Below are positions 1 to 8,000 of a DNA stretch of 11,144 bases, one piece after another. The number at the start of each line of letters is the position of its first letter. Position 1 is the stretch's first letter. The stretch is from an uncultured Nitrospinaceae bacterium (GTDB lineage Bacteria > Nitrospinota > Nitrospinia > Nitrospinales > VA-1): the NCBI GenBank assembly GCA_905182935.1, contig CAJJDL010000227.1, positions 1 through 11,144 of the forward strand, read 5' to 3'. The translations under genes and the position numbers were made by a program. A model generated the notes under the pieces. That model was not told the origin of the DNA. It saw nothing but the letters and a program-made list of their open reading frames with translations, and ran no database searches.

Positions 1-243
1 AGAAATTTTTAATCACGAGTTAAAAGTTATGATGGTTTCTTTGCAATTGTATTAATTTACTTGAGGTACAGAAAATCATTGAAAATGGTAGTTCGAAAAT
101 GCTCAATAAAATGTTTTGTATACCCATTGTTAACGGATGTACTTTATCTATGATTATTTTTAATTTTAGTTTTGCCTAGGAAAGGGTAACTTGTGTTGTG
201 CAATTTTAAAGTGCAAATTAAAGATTAGCTTTAAGTGCCTATG

Positions 244-894
244 CTATTTAAAATCTGCTACCAGCCAGACATGATAATCCTCAATCTTATGGTGCCAGAA
301 TATTGCATTGATGTTGAAATGAACAAGCCAGGCTGCTGACTCGCCTTGTTGACAAATCTTTTTTTGATAACGATCTTTAATTACCGAGACTTGGTCGCAG
401 GTAGTGCTAGACCAATAGTAATGTCCAACGCCATCATCAAAAATTTGATTGATCCATGATTTTTTTCCTCCGGCATTAATAACTCGTTTTGGAGCAAATA
501 ATGTTTTTATTTCCACAAGGGAAGGGATACGCCAATTTGTGCGACCTGCATGACTAGAGGCGGCAGCTATTTTTTTCGCTATTTTTAGTTTTACTTTAGT
601 AAGGTTCCCTTTCTCATCGAGCTCGCCCTTTTTCATCCACAATAAGTTGTTAACTGTATCGGTAACAGTACCATCCCCATTGTCAATGAACTCAGCTGGC
701 AATAAATCTTCAATGGTTGTTTCCTTTACTTTTTTGCACTCTGCCAATAATGGGCCTGAGTCAGGGCATTTGTTTAGGATAGAAAAATGGTCCATTTTCC
801 CAAGCATAGAGCAGATTTCTGATTTTTTACAACCGGCATGAGCAGGAAGGGTACTTAAAAAAAATAGTATAATAATTGTTAAAAATAATTTCAT
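244..894 (-). CDS. Secreted DUF1566 (Lcl C-terminal-like) domain protein
   Basis: This encodes a secreted protein of about 216 residues and unknown function. I chose the ATG at 892-894, which begins MKLFLTIIILFF and gives a clean signal peptide: Lys2, a long hydrophobic stretch, then LPAHA with likely cleavage before GCKK. The frame extends upstream to a GTG at 916-918, but that would put eight extra residues before the signal peptide. The residue before the first Cys does not make a good lipobox, so I do not call it a lipoprotein. The mature part has the DUF1566 hallmarks in order: DNGDGTVTDTVNNLLWMK, then TNWRIPSLVEIKTLF, then YYWSSTTC, then AWLVHFN near the end. Known DUF1566 domains are usually extracellular and share a C-type-lectin-like fold; their ligands are mostly unknown. 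There are several cysteines, so disulfides are likely after export. It lies 130 bp downstream of the Sir2 gene and may have its own promoter. Confidence 0.85.
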   Translation of the reverse strand: MKLFLTIIILFFLSTLPAHAGCKKSEICSMLGKMDHFSILNKCPDSGPLLAECKKVKETTIEDLLPAEFIDNGDGTVTDTVNNLLWMKKGELDEKGNLTKVKLKIAKKIAAASSHAGRTNWRIPSLVEIKTLFAPKRVINAGGKKSWINQIFDDGVGHYYWSSTTCDQVSVIKDRYQKKICQQGESAAWLVHFNINAIFWHHKIEDYHVWLVADFK

Positions 895-1024
895 ATATAC
901 CCATAGTGCACCAAGCACTTTTGTTGGATGAAGTATTTAAATATTAAGGTTTTATTAAATAGTACTATATTTTTATTTGGATAGAAATATTTAATTGGTG
1001 CTTGGATGCAGTGAGAGGTTGTTG

Positions 1025-1852
1025 TTAAGTAGAGTTAACCAAGTCATTAATTTGAATAAAAGTTTCTCTACTTTTAAGTGGAATAAAGGTTTCCGATTGA
1101 GCTATATCGTTGGTTGATGGGTCTGGATTTATATTGATTACTTTCGCGCCTCTATTTTTTAAGTCTAGTGCAATGTAATCATTGGTTGGAACCGACCCTG
1201 AACTACCCACTAGAAAGACCAAGTCGACTTCCTTTTTTATGAAGTCACGAAAGTTTGTTTCTTGCTCGGGATGTCCTGCATATTCTCCATCTCCAAACAT
1301 AAGAATGTGAGGTCGGGCAATACCGTGACACTTTCCACAGGTTGGATAGTTGGAAGCTTTCATAGATTTTCTATCTAAAGTGCAAAGGGGAACAGTTCTT
1401 TCTTCCCAAAAGCTATAAGAGCAAGCATCAAGGCACTGTAGTCGCCACATAGATCCATGCACTTCTAGTATTTTATCGGTTTGGCATCCTGATCGCAGGT
1501 GATAACCATCAGTGTTGGTTGTGTGGATAAACCCTTCTTTTAAGAGATTCTCCATCCAATGGTTGATGATTTTGTATCCTTCGTGGGGGGAATTTTCATA
1601 GGCATTTTGTCGTCTCCATTCATAAAACGCCCATGCATGGGGGAGCTCATTACGAAATGCCCAAGGACTAGCCAAATCTTGAGCCTGAAGATTTTTTTCT
1701 TTAAATGGAGGGAAGTTTTTCCAGTAGCCATCTTTATCTCTGAAAGTTGGAATCTTTGAGTCTGCGCTCATTCCTGCGCTTGTAAGAAATAAAACTCGTT
1801 TCGCTTGTTTTAGTAAGCCTGCTGCTTGTTGAATAACATTAGGCATCTCCAT
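1025..1852 (-). CDS. Sir2-family NAD-dependent protein deacylase
   Basis: A 275-residue sirtuin, predicted to remove acyl groups from lysine side chains using NAD and releasing nicotinamide and O-acyl-ADP-ribose, in the cytoplasm. Visible motifs: a variant NAD-binding loop TSAGMSADSKIPTFR (residues 24-38, SAG where most sirtuins have GAG); TTNTDGYH (111-118, Thr where the usual Gln sits, Asn113 and Asp115 kept); the catalytic His132 in EVHGS; zinc cysteines C140 and C144 (spacing x3, not the usual x2) and C172/C175 in CGKC; MFGDGE (185-190); and VGSSGSVPTND (215-225). Residues FYEWRR (76-81) place a Tyr and an Arg three apart, as in SIRT5/CobB, where this pair reads acidic acyl groups. The first ATG overlaps the upstream HD gene by 14 bp; a second ATG two codons in (1844-1846) is equally possible. 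Overlap implies translational coupling. The variant motifs fit a less studied sirtuin subclass. Confidence 0.9.
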   Translation of the reverse strand: MEMPNVIQQAAGLLKQAKRVLFLTSAGMSADSKIPTFRDKDGYWKNFPPFKEKNLQAQDLASPWAFRNELPHAWAFYEWRRQNAYENSPHEGYKIINHWMENLLKEGFIHTTNTDGYHLRSGCQTDKILEVHGSMWRLQCLDACSYSFWEERTVPLCTLDRKSMKASNYPTCGKCHGIARPHILMFGDGEYAGHPEQETNFRDFIKKEVDLVFLVGSSGSVPTNDYIALDLKNRGAKVININPDPSTNDIAQSETFIPLKSRETFIQINDLVNST

Positions 1853-2492
1853 TCCATTCTTTTAAGAATTGATTTAGATAGTCTTGCATGAACTGGTGCC
1901 TTTGTTCCGCAATATTTTTAGCTGATTGAGTATTCATTCTATCTTTGAGTAGTAAAAGTTTTTCGTAAAAGTGGTTAACCGTGTGCCCCTTGTTAGACTT
2001 GTAATGCTCAAAGCTTTCATGCATGACCGGAGGTTCATCTGGGTGGTAGATTATTCGGTTTTTATTTCCACCATATGCAAATGTACGTGCGATCCCCAAC
2101 GCTCCAATGGCATCTAATCGGTCAGCATCTTGCACAACTTGGCCTTCAATCGTTTTCATGGGCGTCGCTACTCCGGCGCCTTTATATGATAGTGTTGAAA
2201 TAATTTCACATACCTGTTCGATTAACTTTATGTCAGCATTATTTTTAGATAACCAATCAGCTGCTTTCTTGGGTCCAGCTGTTTCGTCGCCATCATTAAA
2301 CTTCCAGTCCGCAATATCATGTAGTAAGGCTGCAAGCTCTGTGGTCGTTTGATCGGCACCTTCTTCTTGGGCTAATTTTTTTGATATAGACCAAACTCGG
2401 TAGATATGCCACCAATCATGGCCCGAGCCATCACCGGCCATCTTTTGTTCCACATAAAATCGTGTCGTCTCAATCAGGTTTTCAGAGTTCAT
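1839..2492 (-). CDS. HD-domain metal-dependent phosphohydrolase (YedJ/YpgQ-like)
   Basis: A 217-residue cytoplasmic HD-superfamily protein. The metal-binding signature is complete: HDWWHIYRV with His29 as the first ligand, LLHDIADWKF with His58-Asp59, and QDADRLDAIGALG with a downstream Asp (D122 or D124). The length and the DADRLDAIGA-GIAR pattern match the group of E. coli YedJ and B. subtilis YpgQ; for the latter, nucleotide pyrophosphohydrolase activity has been reported. Transfer of that activity here is inference, and other phosphoester substrates are possible. No convincing Shine-Dalgarno sequence precedes the ATG at 2490-2492. The 3' end overlaps the start of the Sir2 gene, so the two are probably translated as a coupled pair. 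cysH lies 106 bp upstream on the same strand with no clear terminator between, so read-through from cysH is possible. Confidence 0.88.
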   Translation of the reverse strand: MNSENLIETTRFYVEQKMAGDGSGHDWWHIYRVWSISKKLAQEEGADQTTTELAALLHDIADWKFNDGDETAGPKKAADWLSKNNADIKLIEQVCEIISTLSYKGAGVATPMKTIEGQVVQDADRLDAIGALGIARTFAYGGNKNRIIYHPDEPPVMHESFEHYKSNKGHTVNHFYEKLLLLKDRMNTQSAKNIAEQRHQFMQDYLNQFLKEWNGDA

Positions 2493-2598
2493 TTTTAATA
2501 TATTTTTTAAGGGGTAATGCGATTGTGTAGGAGATATGTTTTCTTGTTAAGCCTAATAAATTGGCCAATAACATAAAGGTTATGGTTTTGTATTGTGA

Positions 2599-3288
2599 TT
2601 AATTTTTTGGGTGGAGGCCGCACTCTTTGTGCTCGGCATTTTCCCACCACCATCTCCCAGACCTAATATCTTCTCCTTTGTCAACTGAACGGGTACAAGG
2701 AGCGCAACCGATACTTGGGTAATTTTTTTTATGCAAAGCATTGACCGGGACATCATTGGTTTTTATATATTCTTCCACCATAGCTAGTGACCAGTCTGCA
2801 AGCGGATTGATTTTAATCATGGTATTATGGTTTTCATCTTCAGCAACTTTTTTAACGTCGACGCGGGTTAATCCTTGGTCTCGGCGAAGGCCAGTAATCC
2901 ATGCATCCAATCTAGAAAGTGCTCGGTTTAGAGGGTCTATTTTGCGAATAGTGCAGCATTCCTTTCTGTTTTCGATGCTTTCTCGAAAAGAGAAGAAACC
3001 TTTGCTCTTCTGGAGAATTTCGATGCCAGTTTTATCTGGAAAATAAGCTGTTATAGTAATTCCATATTTGGATCGCGCGCGTTCCATAACTTCGTAAGTT
3101 TCTTCATGTAAACGCCCTGTATCAAGAGTGAATATTGTTACTTCGCCCTCTAGCTTTGATAATAAATCAATCAGGATCATATCCTCCATGCCAAAGCTAG
3201 AAGCGAGCCCCGCTTTTTTACCATATGTGCTGATGGTCCATTGCAAAATTTCCTGAGCCGACTTTGATTCAAAGTTATTTAAATTCAT
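2599..3288 (-). CDS. cysH: Assimilatory sulfonucleotide (APS-type) reductase
   Basis: A 229-residue phosphoadenylyl/adenylyl-sulfate reductase of the assimilatory sulfate pathway, which reduces the activated sulfate to sulfite with electrons from thioredoxin. Nucleotide-binding residues are seen in SSFGMED (30-36) and FTLDTGRLHEETY (53-65), and GLRRDQ (133-138) is kept. The iron-sulfur pattern is present: Cys111-Cys112 in KECCTIRK and Cys195/Cys198 in IGCAPC, the CC...CxxC set that holds a [4Fe-4S] cluster. The catalytic cysteine is Cys223 in the C-terminal ECGLH motif. The CC/CxxC set is typical of enzymes using APS; those limited to PAPS usually lack it, so APS is the more likely substrate. 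No other sulfate genes (cysD, cysN, cysI) are in the window, so the gene is not in a sulfate cluster here. It is divergent from the protease gene at 3529. Confidence 0.93.
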   Translation of the reverse strand: MNLNNFESKSAQEILQWTISTYGKKAGLASSFGMEDMILIDLLSKLEGEVTIFTLDTGRLHEETYEVMERARSKYGITITAYFPDKTGIEILQKSKGFFSFRESIENRKECCTIRKIDPLNRALSRLDAWITGLRRDQGLTRVDVKKVAEDENHNTMIKINPLADWSLAMVEEYIKTNDVPVNALHKKNYPSIGCAPCTRSVDKGEDIRSGRWWWENAEHKECGLHPKN

Positions 3289-3528
3289 TACTCATTTTTA
3301 CTACATTTATAAGTAAAAGGAAATCATGATAATGTTATAGGAAGTAATAGTTTTATTAAAAAAACTGGCTAAGCTAGAGAGCACGGTTTATAGCGTCTTA
3401 CTTATTTACGATATTAAAAAAAATAGGTGTATAAACTTATCAAGCTAATGCGTGTATTCTCTTATACTGAGTTTTAACACCGCGGTAGCTATTATTTTTT
3501 GTTAATTAGCGTGTCAAAATTTATTTAA
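3289..3528. promoter_or_regulatory. Divergent intergenic region between cysH and htrA
   Basis: These 240 bp separate two divergently transcribed genes, so promoters for both must lie here. The best single element I see is a plus-strand TATACT at 3463-3468, a good sigma-70 type -10 box for the protease gene, but there is no matching -35 at 16-18 bp. I found no clear SoxR, Cpx or sigma-E type element and no strong inverted repeat. The protease start at 3529 lacks an evident Shine-Dalgarno sequence. Confidence 0.4.
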
Positions 3529-4623
3529 ATGAAATACTTATCAATAAAAGATATTTTTTTACTTCCGTCGTTGATGGTTGTTTGTTCTATTATGGTTTCC
3601 TCCAGTCAAGTTTACGCGAGTTCAACAGGACCGGCCCTTTTAGCCGATTTAGAAGATGCTTTAGTGTCACTTGCCGATAAGGTTCGCCCTTCAGTAGTTA
3701 GCCTTTCTCCTTATATTGCTCCTTCTCCATCGGTACGTCGTCAAGGAGATCATTCTGGAATGCCAGCTAGCGCAGGTTCTGGAGTTATTATTGACGGAAG
3801 AGGTATCATTGTTACTAACAATCATGTTGTTAGAGGATCGGGAAAAGTAAAGGTTACCTTGCTTGGTGGAGAGGAAAAAATTGGTACGGTTTTGGGAACG
3901 GATGAAGATACTGATATAGCCGTAGTTCAGATTGATTCTGAAAAACCTTTGTCGGTTGCTGTCCTTGGTGATTCTTCTAAACTTAAGGTCGGTCAATTAG
4001 TGTTAGCAGTGGGTAACCCATACGGGCTAAACGATACGTTAACCTTTGGAATCATCAGTGGATTAAATAGAGAGAATGTCAATCTTTCTCGCTATGAGGA
4101 TTTTATTCAAACAGACGCATCGATTAACCCAGGGAATAGTGGCGGCCCACTATTAAATATTAAAGGTGATGTGATTGGGATTAATACCGCAATTATTAAC
4201 TACGCACAGAGTATCGGGTTTGCTATCCCATCTAATGTTGTACGCAAGGTGGTAGATGAGTTACTTGCATTTGGAGAGGTTCGACGAGGTTGGCTTGGGG
4301 TTGGAGTTGAATTGGTGACCAATGAAATCGCCCGACAGGTAAAAGGAAAAGCAGGTAAAGGTGTTTGGGTTAACTCGGCTTTTGAAGGTGATCCTGCCTA
4401 TAGAGCAGGGCTCCGTAAGGGTGATGTGATTTTAAAAATTGGAGGGACCGATGTTGACACACCAGGTAGGCTGATTAGATTGATAGCGGCTTTTTCGCCT
4501 GGGCAAATGGTGAATATCAGTATCCTTCGAGATGGAAAGAAGGAAACCTTTACTGTGAAGTTAGATGATAAAAAAATCAAACCGAAAAAAATAGTCAAAA
4601 ATTTACAGTTGGATAGTAAATGA
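3529..4623 (+). CDS. HtrA/DegP-type periplasmic serine protease, stops after first PDZ
   Basis: A 364-residue S1C serine protease/chaperone of the HtrA family, which degrades or refolds damaged envelope proteins. A Sec signal peptide covers about residues 1-30 (MKYLSIKDIF, hydrophobic core, SQVYA before SS). The catalytic triad is intact: His99 in TNNHVV, Asp129 in DTDIAVV, Ser204 in NPGNSGGPL. FAIPSNVV (231-238) ends the protease domain, and one PDZ domain follows (about 256-345, with GWLGVGVE and AGLRKGDVIL). The frame then closes at a TGA. A 364-residue length resembles one-PDZ DegS proteins, but recognisable second-PDZ sequence continues beyond the stop in other frames, so the ancestral gene was a two-PDZ DegP/DegQ type of about 459 residues. 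The remaining product could still be active. It lies just upstream of the giant copper oxidase on the same strand with no terminator between, and may help its folding or turnover; that is inference. Confidence 0.92.
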   Translation: MKYLSIKDIFLLPSLMVVCSIMVSSSQVYASSTGPALLADLEDALVSLADKVRPSVVSLSPYIAPSPSVRRQGDHSGMPASAGSGVIIDGRGIIVTNNHVVRGSGKVKVTLLGGEEKIGTVLGTDEDTDIAVVQIDSEKPLSVAVLGDSSKLKVGQLVLAVGNPYGLNDTLTFGIISGLNRENVNLSRYEDFIQTDASINPGNSGGPLLNIKGDVIGINTAIINYAQSIGFAIPSNVVRKVVDELLAFGEVRRGWLGVGVELVTNEIARQVKGKAGKGVWVNSAFEGDPAYRAGLRKGDVILKIGGTDVDTPGRLIRLIAAFSPGQMVNISILRDGKKETFTVKLDDKKIKPKKIVKNLQLDSK

Positions 4624-4908
4624 TTTCTTTAAGGATATCGAAGTAGAAGAGGTGAAAAATGGCAATGGAGTTTCTGTTTCGATGGTTGACTCTGGTTCTT
4701 CTGCAGAAAAAAATGGGTTAGAGGTGAGGAGGTTTATTAAGTCGATGAATGGCAGACTTGTCTCAGGCATTATTGAATTTAAAGGTGTTTTGGATTTTTT
4801 TTTGGTGAAAGTGAAATGCATTTGTTGATTCTTAGGGGTGAAAAAAAAAATCATATAGCATTAGTTAAAAAACATGTAAGTTGGTACTTGTGCAGGCAGC
4901 TAAAATAA
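4595..4908 (+). pseudogene. Frameshifted remnant encoding second PDZ domain of the HtrA protease
   Basis: Directly after the protease stop, the +1 frame reads NDFFKDIEVEEV, then GVSVSMVDSGSSAEKNGLEV, then SMNGRLVSG, which matches a second HtrA PDZ domain. After the nine-T run at 4795-4803 the sequence returns to the original protease frame and reads GESEMHLLILRGEKKNHIAL, the last PDZ strands, ending at TAA 4906-4908. Removing one A from 4618-4620 and adding one T to 4795-4803 would restore one continuous frame of about 459 residues, the normal length for the family. The carboxylate-loop region has RR where GD is usual, which hints that the domain was already drifting. The alternative explanation is two homopolymer sequencing errors. 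A bypass by ribosomal slippage at both sites seems unlikely. Confidence 0.78.
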
Positions 4909-4952
4909 TGTTAGATTCACCAGTCAAAATCGACTTAGGTTTTTTGATAAGT

Positions 4953-4981
4953 TTGAGTACGTTATTGTTACTTTTTATACA
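4953..4981 (+). promoter_or_regulatory. Candidate sigma-70 promoter of the multicopper oxidase gene
   Basis: TTGAGT (4953-4958) and TATACA (4976-4981) are separated by 17 bp and sit about 35 bp before the strong ribosome binding site of the oxidase gene. Spacing is ideal and each hexamer is a partial match to consensus. No operator-like palindrome is obvious around it. The call rests only on pattern match. Confidence 0.45.
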
Positions 4982-5005
4982 GAATTTTTTTGACCAATAT
5001 TTAAT

Positions 5006-5010
5006 GGAGG
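5006..5010 (+). promoter_or_regulatory. Strong ribosome binding site for the oxidase
   Basis: GGAGG followed by six bases and ATG at 5017. This is a near-ideal Shine-Dalgarno sequence, in contrast with the weak or absent ones before the other genes except the cupredoxin gene, and it fixes the oxidase start. Confidence 0.85.
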
Positions 5011-5016
5011 AACAAC

Positions 5017-8000
5017 ATGTTACGTTGCGTCGCTAAAGATTTGAAGTTGTGGTATTCGCTTGTGATTCTAAGTTTAGTTCTTAGTTTTGGGCTAGTAACG
5101 AGCGCCGCTGCTGCATCTGATCACCAGGACAAGAAAGCGCATGATCGTCCAGCCTGGTTAAATAAGCTTGAAACCCAAATTGATTATGAAGATATGATGA
5201 GCGGCATGGAAGGTCGCCAGGACCGCTTAGATCAAACATTCATGAAATTGATGGGGCGACTGCAAGATAAAATCAAAGAACATGCATCTCCGGCATCATC
5301 GGGTGGTGGTTTTCACGACTCCTGGTCAGCACATCAATTACAACAAAGTTACTTACTTGGACCAACTGAAGCGGCAGCTAAAGTTTTTAGAGGTGCCCAT
5401 TGCCCAAGTAACGCCCCTGTTAAAAAATATAATGTTAATGCCGTTAATGTTGAAATAACATTGAATCAATGGGGCGACTACTATCCTGGATATACCTATG
5501 TACTAAAAGAAGATATTCCAAAACTCAGAGCAGAGGAAAAGAAAAATGAAGTTGCTCGAGAGGATGAGTTGGACCCAGGTGCTGTGTCTAATGGGTTACA
5601 GGGAGATGTCATTCAACCGTTAGTTATTCGAGCCAATCAAGGAGATTGTGTTCGGGTTGTTTTTACCAATGAGTTAGAAGACGAGGATGCAGGTTTTCAG
5701 ATTAATGGATCGGCGATGATAATTAGTTCCTCAGGATTACCTGCAACAGCAGCTTCTGCCGGCGGTATAACAGTAGCTGGTGAGTCGCAAACATTCGAGT
5801 GGATGATCCCAATCGATGAGCAGGAAGGAAGTCATATGATTCAGAGTCATGCTGGTCGAGATCCTTCCTCGCTTGGATTAACTGGTGTATTTATTGTTGA
5901 GCCGAAAGGTTCAAAGTATCTTGATCCCTGGGACTCAAAGCCGATGAGAAGTGGCTGGGAAGCCATGATTGTCAATGAAGATGAAAGAGATTTTCGAGAA
6001 TTTACAATCATATATCATGAGGTTGGAGATGAGTCATTTCGTCCGCTAAACCGTTTTGGTGAAATGATTCCTCAGCGTGACCCGCAGACTGATGCTTATC
6101 GGCCATCAGCGCGTGCTATAAATTTTCGCTCAGAGCCATTTGGGATTAATAATTTAGCACAGCAGGAAAAAAGGTTTCATTTCGAAGACGAGTCTTTAGC
6201 TTATAGCTCTTACACATTTGGTGATGCACCAACGACGATTCCACGTTCTTACCTCGGGGATCCAGCTAAATTTCGACTTGTGCATGGTGGCGGGGAAGTG
6301 TTTCACTCGCATCATCCTCATGGTGGCACAATTCGTTGGACACGAGCTCCACAAAGTATAGGTAATTTAACGAATCTGACTCAAGCTGCATATGATGGTC
6401 CTGTCAAGTACCCAGTGGTTCGCACCACATCGGATAGAGTTGATGTAGCAGTAATCGGACCTTCTGAAACAATAGATTTAGAAACTGAGTGTGGGTCTGG
6501 ATTATGCCAGCGTTTGGCGGGAGACTTTTTGTTCCATTGTCATGTGGCACATCACTATGTTGCAGGTATGTGGGGTTACTGGAGAGTATACAATACTCTG
6601 CAATATGGAAACTATCCTTTTGGTAGTACCGATATCATGCGTCCCTTGGCGGAACTTCCAGATCGAACAGGCAGAATACCCAAGGGAGTTAGTTCCGACA
6701 AAATTGCTGGGAAAACTATGGATTGGTTCGGAACCAAATTTAATATCGTTAAGACGGGAAAGAGTGATTGGACTAAAGAAGATAGAGTTGTAAATATTAA
6801 AGACTGGGTCAAGTACATGTTACCGCCTCAGGGGCGCCCAGGACATACTGACGACGAAAAGGGTCAGATTTTAGCTTATGATGGATCAGTTTGGGACTAT
6901 GACTGGAAAGGCACACAGGTTTTATCCGAGAGAGAGTCAACCGATAAAAACCCGAAATTTATGGCGCCACATCCAGGGAAGAGGCACCCAATCCAATTCA
7001 GCCCTCTGACTGGTAAGTTGGCGTGGCCTCATCACACACCTCACTTTGGGAAGCGGGTTCCTTTTGCGCGTAACCATGGTGGTGCTCCTTGGCTGGAGCC
7101 GTTCCGTATGCATACCGATCCAGGGGTTATTACTAAGACAGAATCTGGTAGCTCTCGAAGTGGTCCAGATATGGAAAATACAGGTGGTGCCAAACCTGGT
7201 GAGCAGGGACGTTGGAGTCTATGTCCAGCAGGTGCAGGTAGAAAACAGTACAATCTGCATTTCATCAATACACCGATTCAGCTTTCAGATGCGGTTGGAA
7301 CGACTCCACCCGTTATCGATAAGTATGGTCTTATTTATGTAATCGATGAAGAAATGGCTGAGAAGAAAGCTGATCCAGTGAAAGCCGTTCCTCTAGTCAT
7401 TCGTGCTAATGTTTATGACTGTGTTGATGTTTTGTTAACCAGTGAGTGGGATGATGATGATTTTACAAACTTTCAGATGTCGAAAGTTAATATTCATCCG
7501 CATTTTTTCCAGTTTGATAATCAAGCATCGGACGGGGTAATTACTGGGTTTTCTTATGATCAATCAATGCGGTCTTATAAGCAATTTGATAAGAAAATGA
7601 AGGATGGGCACCATGTAGGAATGCCTGTTCCGATGAATGCTAAATTGTTGAAGGATACAAAGGCTGGTGATACATCGGTGGAAATTGAGATGGCCCATGA
7701 TGCGACACCTTATCATGTTGGTGCGGATATCATTGTAGGTATTGAAGTGCCTAATGGGAAAGACGCTCGGTGGATTACGTCGATAGATCCTGATCCAAAT
7801 AAGGGATTTGCAAAAGATTTTAAGTATAAGATTACTTTTTCTGAAGCAATGACTCACAACCATAAGGCAGGACAATATGTTAGTACTGAATATGTCCGTT
7901 ACCGTTGGTGGGTTGACGTTGATTTGGGGCTTGTCTTCTGGCATGACCACGCTTTTGGTGCAACTACATGGCCACATGGTGGTATTGGTTCCACAATTGT

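Noticed and set aside
99..179. A 26-codon plus-strand frame starting MLNKMFCIPIVNG and ending NFSFA before TAG, resembling a bare signal peptide.
   Set aside because: There is no Shine-Dalgarno sequence, nothing protein-like follows the stop in any frame, and AT-rich DNA readily gives short hydrophobic frames. A decayed secreted gene cannot be excluded but is not supported.
198..223. Two imperfect tandem 13-mers beginning GTGCAA.
   Set aside because: Only two units with three mismatches in AT-rich DNA; not enough to call a repeat array or binding-site cluster.
911..1004. Inverted repeat CCAAGCAC (911-918) and GTGCTTGG (997-1004) between the Sir2 and DUF1566 genes.
   Set aside because: The arms are only 8 bp with a 78 bp gap and no T run, so it is neither a terminator nor a convincing operator; it is within chance expectation.
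2560..2569. Perfect palindrome ATTGGCCAAT between cysH and the HD gene.
   Set aside because: It is short, isolated and without a partner site or known regulator match, and it cannot form a terminator.
2599..3288. Classing cysH as a PAPS-only reductase.
   Set aside because: The CC and CxxC pairs for a [4Fe-4S] cluster are present; PAPS-specific enzymes such as that of E. coli lack them.
3529..4623. Reading the protease as a genuine one-PDZ DegS.
   Set aside because: The downstream sequence clearly encodes a second PDZ domain in shifted frames, and the N-terminus is a cleavable signal peptide, whereas DegS is usually membrane-anchored.
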